Shown here: positions 10,892-19,814 of the stretch, in pieces
How positions within the stretch are numbered: the first letter of the stretch is position 1
Layout: each line of letters starts with the position of its first letter
Source of the DNA: Marinihelvus sp942491555
Lineage (GTDB): Bacteria; Pseudomonadota; Gammaproteobacteria; Xanthomonadales; SZUA-36
NCBI GenBank assembly: GCA_942491555.1
Contig: CALOBN010000005.1
Location: 558,001 to 622,000, forward strand
Direction: 5' to 3'
DNA length: 64,000 bases
Translations under genes and position numbers: made by a program
Notes under the pieces: generated by a model
Database searches by the model: none
Seen by the model: only the letters and a program-made list of their open reading frames with translations
Told to the model about the DNA's origin: nothing

Positions 10892-12960
10892 GGTCCACGC
10901 TCCAGTAAGGCGCTGAACGCAAGGTCGTCACGCACAGCATCGAAGGCCGGGTCGACGCGCAGGGTTTCAACGGTCATAAAGCTGGGAGCCGAAAGACGCG
11001 GCGCCAGCCAGGTCACCGTGTCCTCGATCATGCCCGCCAGGGCGAAGACCCGGGCAATGTCGTAGTCGTTCAATATGCCTTCCACTGCATCCGGCGGGCG
11101 CGCGGCTACGGCGCGCTGAACGCGTTCGCGAATTATCTCGGGGGACTCATCGCGCAGTGCGGAGAGGACCGCCTCGGCATGCAGGATTCGATAATCCTCA
11201 CCCAGTTGCTCGCGCAGCCCCTGCAGGCGAAACCAAGCGGCGTCTGCCGCTGCGCGGGATTCCTGGGCGTTGCCTGCCAGGCGGTGTATCTGCGCCAGCA
11301 ACTCCTCGCGCAGCTGGATCCGGCTGCGATAAATCTCCAGTGAATCGGGCATGATGCGGGCAGCCTCCAGAGCTTCCTCGAAGCGCCCATCCATGAGTCT
11401 GGGATTGATGTATGTGTCCATGCTGCTAGGTTCGCCACTGTGCTGGAGGCCTGTGGTTACACGCAGCGCTTCGGGTATGTCACCAAAGCCATTGATGGCC
11501 AGGTTAGCCTCAAACGCCTTTACCCAGAAGTTGGTTGGATCGAGTTTTTGTGCCTCTTTGATGGCCTGGCCGGATGCTTCAAAACGATGGAGATAGCCAA
11601 GTGTCTGGGCGTATTCAACCCAGTTAAACGGGACCCGCGGGTCCAGGCGCAGGGCGTTTTCCATGGACTCCACGGCCTGCTCCCATTGGCCGTCCCGGCG
11701 TGAGGCCCAGCCGCGTAGCATCCAGGCGCGGGGATTCCCGGGTGCTTTCTGCAGGGCGCGGTCAAGGTGGTACAGGGCGCGTTCGTAATCGAGGTGTCCC
11801 CAGTACCAGTAGGCGCCTTCGATCGTGGCCAGTTCGGGTAAGTCCGGGTCCATGGCGCGTGCCTGTTCAATAATTGCCCAGGCTTTGTCGAGTTCGTCAG
11901 TGTCGCCGCCGTAGTGCCAATAAGTGGTGATGTGGGCGTCGGCCATGCCGACCAGCGCCAGTGTGAACTCAGGGTCCAGGCGCAGTGCTTCGCGGTACAT
12001 GTCCAGCGCCTGCTGGTTGCCCAGCCTGGATTCGCCAATGGTGAACTGCCGCGCCTGCAGGTACAGGTCATAGGCATCCACGTTGTCCGTGGGTGCATCG
12101 CCGACATCGGCCAGTTCCTGCTCGGTGAGCGTGGCCTCCAGGGCACCGGCGATCGCCAGGGCGATTTCGGACTGGATGTCGAACAGATTCTCCGTGGTCA
12201 GCTCCCGGTCGTAAATTTCCGCCCACAGGTGCTCGTCGGTTTGTGCGTCGATCAGCTGCACATTGATACGTACCCGGTCGCCGGCGCGCTGCACGGCGCC
12301 CTCCATGATGTGGGCCACATCCAGCTCAGCGGCGATTTCCCTGAGATTTTTTTCGGTGTCGCGGTACTCCATCATGGAGGTGCGGGAAATCACGCTGAAG
12401 GCTTCGATTTTTGACAACTGGGTCAGCAGGTCATCGTGAATGCCATCGGTGAAGTAGCGATCGGCATCCTGGTCACTGCGGTTGGCAAACGGCAGCACCG
12501 CGATGGCGCTGCGTTGTTGCGTGGCGCTCTCGGGTGATGTCTCCCGCGCATCTGCCAGGGGTTCGGCTGCAGTTCCTTCGGAGACTGGTGCCGGGTTCGT
12601 CACAACCTCGATATCTTCTTTGTAGCGCGATTCCCAGATGAAATAACCCAGCGACAGGCCCAGCAGGATCATGATCAGGTAGTCGAGTTTGCGGCCGGTA
12701 TGTCGCGACACCGACTGCGTGCGGTCCACTTCCTTTTCCAGCTTGATGCCCTCGGGTGTGAGCTCAAACGCCCAGGCCATGATCAGGGCCGGCAAAAAGC
12801 CCACGCCGAGCAGCAGCAGGACCAGTTTGGGTGCCCACAGCGGCAGTTCGAGAATCTCCGACAGCACGTCGGTGAGCTGTAGCAGTACCCAGGTGGTTAC
12901 CGCGTAGGCAAGGGCCACCTTGATGACATTTCTGCGGCGCAGTTCCTGAAAAAGACTCAT
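10888..12960 (-). CDS. TPR/TolB-domain membrane protein, array member 7 (690 aa)
   Basis: Begins MSLFQELRRRNVIKVALAYAV with three membrane segments (about 14-34, 44-67 and 94-112). The TolB-like domain is of the second subtype (AIAVLPFANRS, YFTDGIHDDLL, RTSMMEYRDTEK, HIMEGAVQRAGDRVRINVQ, AEIYDRELTTENLFDIQSEI), followed by TPR helices. ATG 12960 overlaps the TGA of the 25-codon ORF upstream, and its TGA overlaps the ATG of member 6. The TolB half is closest to members 4 and 8. Function unknown. Confidence 0.88.
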   Translation of the reverse strand: MSLFQELRRRNVIKVALAYAVTTWVLLQLTDVLSEILELPLWAPKLVLLLLGVGFLPALIMAWAFELTPEGIKLEKEVDRTQSVSRHTGRKLDYLIMILLGLSLGYFIWESRYKEDIEVVTNPAPVSEGTAAEPLADARETSPESATQQRSAIAVLPFANRSDQDADRYFTDGIHDDLLTQLSKIEAFSVISRTSMMEYRDTEKNLREIAAELDVAHIMEGAVQRAGDRVRINVQLIDAQTDEHLWAEIYDRELTTENLFDIQSEIALAIAGALEATLTEQELADVGDAPTDNVDAYDLYLQARQFTIGESRLGNQQALDMYREALRLDPEFTLALVGMADAHITTYWHYGGDTDELDKAWAIIEQARAMDPDLPELATIEGAYWYWGHLDYERALYHLDRALQKAPGNPRAWMLRGWASRRDGQWEQAVESMENALRLDPRVPFNWVEYAQTLGYLHRFEASGQAIKEAQKLDPTNFWVKAFEANLAINGFGDIPEALRVTTGLQHSGEPSSMDTYINPRLMDGRFEEALEAARIMPDSLEIYRSRIQLREELLAQIHRLAGNAQESRAAADAAWFRLQGLREQLGEDYRILHAEAVLSALRDESPEIIRERVQRAVAARPPDAVEGILNDYDIARVFALAGMIEDTVTWLAPRLSAPSFMTVETLRVDPAFDAVRDDLAFSALLERGP

Positions 12961-13034
12961 CGGCCGTTAACTCCTTCAATGCCGCCGAGGCTGGAACGCC
13001 ATCGCGCGCGTTTATGTTCTTCAAAAAGACTCAT
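12957..13034 (-). CDS. Short linking ORF (25 aa) with degraded family N-terminus
   Basis: ATG 13034-13032 overlaps the TGA of array member 8, and TGA 12959-12957 overlaps the ATG of member 7. The protein begins MSLFEEHKRARWRSSL. The first nine residues resemble the family start MSLFQELKRR, and 'KRAR.RSS' recalls 'KHARRHSN' in the 39-aa ORF at 2527-2646. It is probably a truncated array gene preserved as a coupling spacer. No independent function is known. Confidence 0.45.
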   Translation of the reverse strand: MSLFEEHKRARWRSSLGGIEGVNGR

Positions 13035-15262
13035 GGGCCGGCAAGCTCCGGCTCGTCGCGCAGCGATTGACGCTGGCGGGCCATTTCATCGCTGATTTGC
13101 TGCATCAGGGATTCGAATCGCGGATCACCGCGCAGCGGGTCGTAATACTCGAGGAAATTGCGTTCCCACCAGGATATGTGGTGGCCGTGATCGAAAAGGG
13201 TCTGCATAATTTCGAGAGACTTGTCCCAGTCGCCCGTGATGGCGTAGCAGTGATGCAGATTGCCGCCCCAGGGAAAGTGGATTGATTCCTCGGCCAGCGT
13301 GCTGTTCGCAAACGCGATGGTGTCTTCGACCAGGGCGCGCCCCAGTTCCGGGTCACCGGTCTTGACCAGTACGTAGCCGATATTGCAGGCATTTTCGGTT
13401 TGCTCTTCGATGGCGAGGCTGCGTGTTTCAGGGTCAAAGAATTGTGCCTGGTGCTGTTCCATGGCCTGGCGCGCGCGCGGGTAGTCACGATTCAGCGTGT
13501 GCATCCATCCCAACATTTCCTTGGCCGGATCGAAAAAGGGCGCTGGGGGCGCACCCTGAATGTTCTCGATGGCGCCACTCCAGCGGTGGTTCACCGCGGC
13601 AATGCCCGTTTCCAGAAACGCCTCCAGTATGGGTCTTACCCGGTCCGGCTGCTGCGCGATCACTTCGCGCATGGCGACCAGGCCCTCTTCATCCTGCAGG
13701 TCAAGCATGCTGAATATCTGGCCAAGCAGGGGAAAGAAGCTGTCTGGATCGAGTTGCGCCGACCTGCGGTCCCAGCGCACGGCTTCGTCGAACTGGCCCT
13801 GCGGGGCCAATACAACGCTCATGAAGCTGACCCCCGGGAAGAAGTCCGGGTCGGTCTCGACCAGGGCCTCGAGGGTTGCCTGCGCTTCTTCGAACCGGCC
13901 CATGAACAACAAGTGGCGCGCAACCTGGTGTCGCATCAGCGGTGACAGGGGGTCAAGCTCGGCTGCCCGGCGGAACATCTGCAGGGCACGTTCCTCCTGG
14001 TTTGGCATGTCCTGGAGCAGGTTGCCGTACCACTGAAAAGCCGGTGCGTAGCCGGGCATCAGCTTGATGGCCCGTTCGAAATACGCCGCCGAGGCCTCGT
14101 CATCTGCCTCCAGCATGACGCCCATGGCAAGCTGTGACTCACCCAGTTCCGGGTTTATGGACAGGGCGCGAAGTGCAGCCGGCTCCGCGATGGCAAAACC
14201 ATCCTCCTTGCTCATGGCGCCCCAGCTTGGCATCACGGTTGCAACAAAGGCGATGCCGGCCCAGGCCTGGGCGAATTCCGGATCGAGTTCGACGGCCCGC
14301 CGGAACTCGGCCAGGGCGTTTTGCATGGATTCGATTTCGCGGCGCTCAAAGTCGCGCATGCCGCGCAGATAGGCACTGTAGGCTGCCAGGTTTTCAGTTG
14401 GCTGGGATTGCAGTTGACGTGACTCTTCCGGGGTCAGCTGGGCCTGCAGGGATTCGGCGATTTTTTCGGCAATTTCGGACTGGATCGCGAACAGGTTCTG
14501 GGTGCTGAGTTCACGATCAAAAATCTCTGCCCACAGGTGCTCGTCCGTATTTGCATCGATCAACTGCACGTTAATACGAACCATATCTCCAGCGCGTTGC
14601 ACAGCGCCTTCCATGATTGTGGCTACGCCCAGCTCAGCGGCGATTTCCGGAATGCTTTTCTCCGTGTCCCGGTAGCGACCCACGGAAGTGCGGGAAATGA
14701 CCTTCAGATCACCCACGCGTGCCAGGTTGGTAAGCAGGTCGTCATGGATGCCATCGATAAAAAATTCATCGTCGGCCACCGGGCTGCGGTTGGTGAACGG
14801 CAGGACGGCGATGGAGTGGGGGTCAATCTGTGGCAATTCGTCTGCAGGTTCAGAGCTGTGTTCATTGACTTCGAGCGGCACCGCGATGACGGTGTCCAGC
14901 GGCTCTGGTTTCGGAGTGCGCAGAAGAAATTTGTCGACCAGCAGGTAGGCGACGGCGAGCACCAGCATGCCCATAATGAGCCCGTTGAGTTTTTTGCCCG
15001 TATGCGCAGTGATCGATTGGTCTGCACTGATCTCGGATTCCCGCTTCAGGCCTTCCGGGGTCAGCTCATAGGCCCAGGCCAGCAGCAGGGCGACCGGCAA
15101 ACCGATGGCGACAAAGGTAACCACAATGGGCCCGATTTCCGGCGGCAACTGGAGCAGCTCGGAAAGGACCTCGGTAAACTGAAGCAACAGCCAGCCGGCC
15201 ACCGCATACGCAATGCCCACGCGAAATACATTCCGGCGTTTTAATTCCTGGAAAAACGACAC
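13031..15262 (-). CDS. TPR/TolB-domain membrane protein, array member 8, first gene of the array (743 aa)
   Basis: GTG 15262 begins SFFQELKRRNVFRVGIAYAV with three membrane segments (about 14-34, 44-66 and 94-112). The TolB-like domain is of the second subtype (SIAVLPFTNRS, FFIDGIHDDLL, RTSVGRYRDTEK, IMEGAVQRAGDMVRINVQ, AEIFDRELSTQNLF), followed by a long TPR region. As the most upstream member it probably sits behind the promoter of the whole array, in the 254-base gap shared with the divergent sugar-dehydrogenase gene. The TGA overlaps the ATG of the next short ORF. No clear Shine-Dalgarno is visible apart from a GGGGG about 10 bases upstream. Confidence 0.87.
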   Translation of the reverse strand: MSFFQELKRRNVFRVGIAYAVAGWLLLQFTEVLSELLQLPPEIGPIVVTFVAIGLPVALLLAWAYELTPEGLKRESEISADQSITAHTGKKLNGLIMGMLVLAVAYLLVDKFLLRTPKPEPLDTVIAVPLEVNEHSSEPADELPQIDPHSIAVLPFTNRSPVADDEFFIDGIHDDLLTNLARVGDLKVISRTSVGRYRDTEKSIPEIAAELGVATIMEGAVQRAGDMVRINVQLIDANTDEHLWAEIFDRELSTQNLFAIQSEIAEKIAESLQAQLTPEESRQLQSQPTENLAAYSAYLRGMRDFERREIESMQNALAEFRRAVELDPEFAQAWAGIAFVATVMPSWGAMSKEDGFAIAEPAALRALSINPELGESQLAMGVMLEADDEASAAYFERAIKLMPGYAPAFQWYGNLLQDMPNQEERALQMFRRAAELDPLSPLMRHQVARHLLFMGRFEEAQATLEALVETDPDFFPGVSFMSVVLAPQGQFDEAVRWDRRSAQLDPDSFFPLLGQIFSMLDLQDEEGLVAMREVIAQQPDRVRPILEAFLETGIAAVNHRWSGAIENIQGAPPAPFFDPAKEMLGWMHTLNRDYPRARQAMEQHQAQFFDPETRSLAIEEQTENACNIGYVLVKTGDPELGRALVEDTIAFANSTLAEESIHFPWGGNLHHCYAITGDWDKSLEIMQTLFDHGHHISWWERNFLEYYDPLRGDPRFESLMQQISDEMARQRQSLRDEPELAGP

Positions 15263-15516
15263 GTCGTATTAACCCCCGCGGTTAACGACAATGGATGGCT
15301 AAAACCCTTGTTTCTGAAGGGGAAAAACCGGTCCAATATTTATTGTGATGGTGCTTGTTGAATTGAGACTGTTCCATTTTGTGCGGCTGACCCTGAACAT
15401 GATACATAATTTGACTACAGAACGGGACGCAAATAGTTGATTCAAAAAGTTTTGGCAGACATTTTTTGCCAATTTCAGCTCGCCAGTCGATTAATCAATT
15501 CCGCTACTATAGGCTC
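15263..15516. promoter_or_regulatory. Divergent intergenic region with an inverted repeat
   Basis: This A/T-rich 254-base gap separates the minus-strand array from the plus-strand dehydrogenase gene and should hold both promoters. I could not assign convincing -35/-10 pairs. TTGGCA at 15452-15457 and TGCCAA at 15467-15472 form a dyad with a 9-base centre that could be an operator. TACTAT near 15506 is a possible -10 for the plus-strand gene. Confidence 0.4.
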
Positions 15517-16614
15517 ATGAAAATCCACTACCGCTTTGTGATGATGACCGCCCTGGTGGCGACACAGGCCGCTTGTGCGCAGCCCGCCCGCGAACAAATT
15601 ACCGTCCCAGAGGGTTTTGCCGTGGAAATCTATGCTGACGGCGTCGAGAATGCCCGGCAGATGGCCCTCGGTGATTCCGGTGTCGTTTTTGTTGGTTCGC
15701 GCAACGCTGGCAGTGTCCACGCGCTGGTTGATGACGATGACGATCAGCGTGCCGACCGGGTGCTGCTGATTGACGAAGGGCTCAATATGCCGTCCGGCAT
15801 CGAGTTTCGTGATGGTGCCCTGTATGTGGGTGCTGTGGATCGCGTACTGCGTTATGACGACATTGAAGCGCGCCTGGACAATCCGCCGGAGCCGGTCGTG
15901 GTGACCGATGCCTTGCCCGGTGAAGGCCATCATGGCTGGAAGTATTTGCGCTTTGCACCCGACGGCACGCTGTATTTGCCGGTTGGCGCGCCATGCAACG
16001 TCTGCGAGGAGCCGGGCTTTGCAGAGATACGCACCCTGAACGTGGAAACCGGTGCGCTGGATACCTTTGCAGAAGGGGTGCGCAACAGCGTTGGCCTGGC
16101 GTTTCACCCGGATACCGGGGAGCTGTGGTTTACCGACAACGGGCGGGACTGGATGGGCGATGACCTGCCGGAGTGCGAATTAAACCATGCACCAGAAAAG
16201 GGCATGCACTTCGGCTTCCCTTTTTGTCACCAGGGTGACGTGCCCGATGACGAATTTGGTGAAGGCGTCAGCTGCAGTGATTTCGCGCCGCCGGTTATAA
16301 AGCTCGGTCCCCACGTGGCCCCGCTGGGCCTCGCGTTTTACACGGGCACGCAGTTTCCCGCCGAATACCAGGGCGACCTGTTTATCGCTGAGCGGGGCAG
16401 CTGGAATCGTACCGACAAGATCGGCTACCGCATCAAGCGGGTGCGCTTTGAGGGGGGCGAAGCCGTCGGCCAGGAGGTCTTCGCCGAGGGCTGGCTGCAG
16501 GGACAGGAAGACTGGGGCCGTCCCAATGACGTACTCCTTATGCCGGACGGCGCCCTGCTCGTGTCCGATGACAAGGCCAATACCATTTTCCGCATCAGCT
16601 ATGCCGGTGACTGA
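15517..16614 (+). CDS. Secreted PQQ-dependent sugar dehydrogenase (sorbosone dehydrogenase-like)
   Basis: The product is a 365-aa six-bladed beta-propeller of the glucose/sorbosone dehydrogenase family, which oxidises aldoses in the periplasm with PQQ. Visible motifs are VPEGFAVEIYADGVENAR at the start of the propeller, GHHGWKYLRFAPDGTLYLPV, the PCNVCEEPG segment, GVRNSVGLAFHPDTGELWFTDNG and a terminal SDDKANTIFRI. ATG 15517 is preferred over an upstream in-frame start because it opens a signal peptide (MKIHYRFVMMTALVATQAAC). The QAAC site is a poor lipobox, so cleavage after ACA by signal peptidase I is also possible. Substrate unknown. It is followed 24 bases later by uppP. Confidence 0.85.
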   Translation: MKIHYRFVMMTALVATQAACAQPAREQITVPEGFAVEIYADGVENARQMALGDSGVVFVGSRNAGSVHALVDDDDDQRADRVLLIDEGLNMPSGIEFRDGALYVGAVDRVLRYDDIEARLDNPPEPVVVTDALPGEGHHGWKYLRFAPDGTLYLPVGAPCNVCEEPGFAEIRTLNVETGALDTFAEGVRNSVGLAFHPDTGELWFTDNGRDWMGDDLPECELNHAPEKGMHFGFPFCHQGDVPDDEFGEGVSCSDFAPPVIKLGPHVAPLGLAFYTGTQFPAEYQGDLFIAERGSWNRTDKIGYRIKRVRFEGGEAVGQEVFAEGWLQGQEDWGRPNDVLLMPDGALLVSDDKANTIFRISYAGD

Positions 16615-16638
16615 TCCGCTGGCAGGAGTCTGCGCCCC

Positions 16639-17436
16639 GTGACTTTGCTGCAGCTGGCCGTGCTGGCACTGGTGCAGGGTCTGACCGAGTTTCTGCCGGT
16701 CTCCAGCTCGGCGCACCTGATTCTTGTGAGCAAGCTGTTCAACTGGCCGGACGAGGGGCTGGAGCTGGATGTCGCGGTGCATGTCGGAACCCTGCTCGCG
16801 GTGCTGTTTTATTTTCGCCATGACCTGCGCGGCATGCTGCGGGCCTGGCGTGAGCCGCCGGATGACCCGGTGACGCGGCAACGCCGGCGTGTGAGCCTGG
16901 CCCTGCTGATTGCCACCGTGCCGGTGGTGGTGGTCGGTGGATTGTTCTACGCGGGTTTTGCCGGTGTCATGCGCGATGTGCGCATCATCGCCATTGCGAC
17001 CCTGCTATTCGGGTTTCTGCTGTTGCTGGCAGATCGCTACAGTCCCCGCGCCCGCGATCTTCGCGATCTGGGTTACCGTGATGGCCTGTGGATCGGCCTG
17101 GCGCAGATTCTGGCCCTGGTGCCCGGCGCATCGCGGTCCGGGGTAACCCTCACGATGGGTCGCATGCTGGGTTTTACGCCGGAAGCTGCCGCACGCTTTT
17201 CCTTTTTGCTGTCCATCCCGGTCATCGCCGCCGCCGGCCTGCGCGGTGCCTGGGCGGTTGCCATGGATGGTTCGGTGCTGGTCTGGCAGCAGTTTTTGCT
17301 GGCCATGGGCTTCGCCGCCGTTGCCGGCTGGTTTTGTATCGCGATATTTCTCGCAGTGCTGAAAAGGCTGGGCCTGATGCCGTTTATTATCTACCGTCTC
17401 GGTCTGGGCCTGGTGCTGCTGGGTGTTGCGCTGTAG
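16639..17436 (+). CDS. uppP: Undecaprenyl-diphosphatase
   Basis: This integral membrane enzyme recycles undecaprenyl diphosphate to the monophosphate carrier for peptidoglycan and other envelope polymers. The BacA/UppP family motifs are present: QGLTEFLPVSSSAHL near residue 14 and PGASRSGVTLTMGRMLG near residue 160. There are about seven hydrophobic segments, and 265 aa is the normal length. The GTG start at 16639 has CAGGAG about 11 bases upstream. An upstream NtrC site for glnA overlaps the last base of its stop codon. Confidence 0.95.
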   Translation: MTLLQLAVLALVQGLTEFLPVSSSAHLILVSKLFNWPDEGLELDVAVHVGTLLAVLFYFRHDLRGMLRAWREPPDDPVTRQRRRVSLALLIATVPVVVVGGLFYAGFAGVMRDVRIIAIATLLFGFLLLLADRYSPRARDLRDLGYRDGLWIGLAQILALVPGASRSGVTLTMGRMLGFTPEAAARFSFLLSIPVIAAAGLRGAWAVAMDGSVLVWQQFLLAMGFAAVAGWFCIAIFLAVLKRLGLMPFIIYRLGLGLVLLGVAL

Positions 17437-17450
17437 CACCATAATAGTGC
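17436..17450 (+). promoter_or_regulatory. NtrC-type operator 1 upstream of glnA
   Basis: GCACCATAATAGTGC matches the NtrC consensus GCACCA-N3-TGGTGC with one mismatch. Its centre is 32 bp upstream of operator 2, about three helical turns, so both sites face the same side. This resembles the paired NtrC sites of the enterobacterial glnA enhancer. Confidence 0.75.
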
Positions 17451-17467
17451 AAATCGCCCGAGCATTC

Positions 17468-17482
17468 GCACTATAATGGTGC
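17468..17482 (+). promoter_or_regulatory. NtrC-type operator 2 upstream of glnA
   Basis: GCACTATAATGGTGC matches GCACCA-N3-TGGTGC with one mismatch. It lies about 150 bp upstream of the sigma-54 promoter at 17617-17632, a normal enhancer distance. Confidence 0.75.
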
Positions 17483-17616
17483 TTCTAATGCCCCACCGAA
17501 GTGCGCTCGACGGGGTAATGACAAATTACCCGGAAAAGAGACGAGATTGTTCGAGAAAATGTTTCTAAAAGCCGTCAAAAACATCGATCTTCTCAATTCT
17601 GCCGCGCCTGTCGATC

Positions 17617-17632
17617 TGGCATGATACCTGCA
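17617..17632 (+). promoter_or_regulatory. Sigma-54 (-24/-12) promoter of glnA
   Basis: TGGCATGATACCTGCA fits the sigma-54 consensus TGGCAC-N5-TTGCA, with GG and GC spaced correctly. Expected transcription start is near 17643, about 43 bases before the glnA ATG. With the two NtrC sites it predicts nitrogen-limited activation by the NtrBC pair encoded downstream. Confidence 0.75.
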
Positions 17633-17685
17633 TCTTTAATACATCTCGAATCACCCATCATCTTGCATAAGAGGAAGTACACGCT

Positions 17686-19095
17686 ATGAAGGCCAAGAGC
17701 ATTCTTAAGTCTCTTAAGGAAAACGAAGTCGAATTTGTCGACCTGCGATTCTGCGACACACAGGGCAAAGAGCAGCACGTCACCCTGCCTGCATCTGTGG
17801 TCGATGAAGATTTCTTTGAGGAGGGCAAAATGTTCGATGGCTCTTCGATCGCCGGTTGGAAAGGCATTAACGAGTCAGACATGGTCCTGATGCCTGATGT
17901 GGAGTCTGCGGTCATGGACCCCTTCTCGGAACACAGCTGCATGATACTGCGCTGTGATGTGCTTGAGCCTGACACCATGGAAGGCTACGACCGCTGCCCG
18001 CGCTCAATTGCTGCGCGGGCGGAGGCCTACCTGAAGTCCACGGGTATCGCTGACACAGCTTATTTTGGGCCTGAACCGGAATTTTTCGTGTTCGATGACG
18101 TGCGATTCGGCAACGACATCTCCGGCGCCTATTTTCACATTGACTCCGAAGAAGCGGCCTGGAACACGGGCTCGGAGTATGAAGGCGGCAATATGGGTCA
18201 CCGCACCCGCGTGAAAGGCGGTTACTTCCCGGTCCCGCCGGTTGATTCCCTGCATAATCTGCGTGGTGATATGTGCCATGCAATGGAAGCGCTTGGCGTT
18301 CCGGTTGAGGTACACCATCACGAGGTTGGAACCGCCGGCCAGTGCGAAATCGGCACGGTGTTTAATACGCTGAAACGCAAGGCGGATGAGCTTCTGCTTC
18401 TTAAATACGCGGTTCACAACGTGGCGCACCTTAATGGTCAGACCGCCACCTTCATGCCCAAGCCGCTGGTCGGCGATAACGGCTCAGGCATGCACGTGCA
18501 CCAGTCGCTGGTAAAAGACGGCGTCAATCTTTTCTCGGGCGAAGAGTACGGTGGCCTGTCGCAACTGGCGCTGTGGTACATCGGCGGCATCTTCAAGCAT
18601 GCAAGGGCTATTAACGCCTTCGCCAACGCATCCACGAACAGCTACAAACGGCTCGTACCGGGCTTTGAAGCGCCGGTATTGCTGGCCTACTCGGCGCGCA
18701 ACCGTTCGGCGTCCATTCGCATTCCGCACGTTGCCAGCCCCAAGGCACGCCGCATCGAGGTGCGTTTCGGTGACCCGGCCGGTAACGGTTACTTCACCTT
18801 TGCAGCCATGATGATGGCCGGCCTCGACGGGATTATGAACAAGATCGATCCGGGCCCCGCCATGGACAAGGATCTTTATGATCTCCCGGCAGAGGAATTG
18901 CGCGATATTCCAACCGTCTGCCACAGCCTTGACCAGGCGCTGGAGGCCCTGGACAAGGACCGCGCGTTCCTGACCGCCGGTGGCGTGTTCAGCGACGACA
19001 TGATTGATGGCTACATCGCGCTGAAAATGGACGAAGTGACGCGCTTCCGCATGTCCACGCACCCCGTTGAGTTCGATATGTATTATTCTTGCTGA
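17686..19095 (+). CDS. glnA: Glutamine synthetase, type I
   Basis: The enzyme makes glutamine from glutamate, ammonia and ATP in the cytoplasm as a dodecamer. At 469 aa it is a typical GSI-beta enzyme. FDGSSIAGW, the FGPEPEFFVFD metal-binding strand, GHRTRVKGGYFP, the HVHQSL motif and NRSASIRIPHV are present. Tyr398 in KDLYDLPAEE is the expected adenylylation site, so activity is probably also controlled by GlnE. AGAGGAAG lies upstream of the ATG. It is preceded by NtrC operators and a sigma-54 promoter and followed by a DUF4124 gene and glnLG. Confidence 0.98.
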   Translation: MKAKSILKSLKENEVEFVDLRFCDTQGKEQHVTLPASVVDEDFFEEGKMFDGSSIAGWKGINESDMVLMPDVESAVMDPFSEHSCMILRCDVLEPDTMEGYDRCPRSIAARAEAYLKSTGIADTAYFGPEPEFFVFDDVRFGNDISGAYFHIDSEEAAWNTGSEYEGGNMGHRTRVKGGYFPVPPVDSLHNLRGDMCHAMEALGVPVEVHHHEVGTAGQCEIGTVFNTLKRKADELLLLKYAVHNVAHLNGQTATFMPKPLVGDNGSGMHVHQSLVKDGVNLFSGEEYGGLSQLALWYIGGIFKHARAINAFANASTNSYKRLVPGFEAPVLLAYSARNRSASIRIPHVASPKARRIEVRFGDPAGNGYFTFAAMMMAGLDGIMNKIDPGPAMDKDLYDLPAEELRDIPTVCHSLDQALEALDKDRAFLTAGGVFSDDMIDGYIALKMDEVTRFRMSTHPVEFDMYYSC

Positions 19096-19114
19096 ACATG
19101 GCGCATATTCTGGT

Positions 19115-19137
19115 GCCCGGGGACCTTATCCCCGGGC
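19115..19137 (+). terminator. Strong hairpin downstream of glnA
   Basis: A perfect 9-bp stem (GCCCGGGGA / TCCCCGGGC) with a 5-base loop begins 20 bases after the glnA stop. It has no T-run, so it may stabilise the 3' end of glnA mRNA or reduce read-through to glnLG. Confidence 0.5.
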
Positions 19138-19150
19138 TACCAGGACCCGG

Positions 19151-19168
19151 AAAGCCCGGCAGGCTTTT
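19151..19168 (+). terminator. Possible weak intrinsic terminator before the DUF4124 gene
   Basis: AAAGCC at 19151-19156 pairs with GGCTTT at 19162-19167, followed by one further T. Short stem and T-run make it at best a partial terminator. With the preceding hairpin it could set the ratio of glnA to glnLG transcript. Confidence 0.35.
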
Positions 19169-19201
19169 CGGACGCGCTCAAGCACAGTAAGGAGAGGGGA
19201 A

Positions 19202-19786
19202 ATGAAGGTCATACTTTCAGGATTTATGGTGTTAATTCTGGCGCTCGCATGCAGTTGGAGCCCGGCGCTTTATGCCACTGATATCTACAAAACCTACGAC
19301 GCCAATGGCGATCCGGTCTACACCGACCGGCCACCAACGCCTGAATCAAAGCCTATTTCTCTGCGCGCACTCAGTATCGTTGAAGCACCGGATTACAGCT
19401 CGGTGCAGACTGCCCAACCGCAGACTGACACAGACGACACGCCACCGACCTTGAACGAGATGCGCCGGGACTTTCGCGATTTCCGCCTGATCAGCCCGGC
19501 ACCGGATCAAAACATCTGGGGTACCGGTAATGTGGCCACGCTCGCCTGGGATGCCGGTGCGCCATTGCTTGCAGGCATGTTCGTCATTTTCTACATCGAT
19601 GGTCAGCCGGTGACGGATGCAACACGCGCTGCCACGTTCACCAGCGAGCGTCTTGATCGCGGCACGCATACCGCAAAGGCCGACCTGCTCGATGCGGATG
19701 GTCGCGTCGTCATGTCTACACCGGCAGTGACGTTCTACATCATGCAGCAGTCGGTTAATAATGCACCGCGCCGGCCGGGCGGCTAA
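19202..19786 (+). CDS. Secreted DUF4124-domain protein
   Basis: The 194-aa product has a signal peptide (about 1-24, ending near ALYA) and a DUF4124 N-terminal motif (DIYKTYDANGDPVYTDRPP). A C-terminal region of about 90 residues follows that looks beta-rich and Ig-like (NVATLAWDAGAPLLAGMFV, FYIDGQPV, VTFYIMQ). Function unknown; DUF4124 proteins are envelope-associated. The ATG at 19202 has a strong AAGGAGAGGGG just upstream. Its position between glnA and glnL recurs in other gammaproteobacteria as far as I recall, but no nitrogen role is established. Confidence 0.85.
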   Translation: MKVILSGFMVLILALACSWSPALYATDIYKTYDANGDPVYTDRPPTPESKPISLRALSIVEAPDYSSVQTAQPQTDTDDTPPTLNEMRRDFRDFRLISPAPDQNIWGTGNVATLAWDAGAPLLAGMFVIFYIDGQPVTDATRAATFTSERLDRGTHTAKADLLDADGRVVMSTPAVTFYIMQQSVNNAPRRPGG

Positions 19787-19814
19787 GCCTGGATTGAAAT
19801 GATGCCCGGACTCC

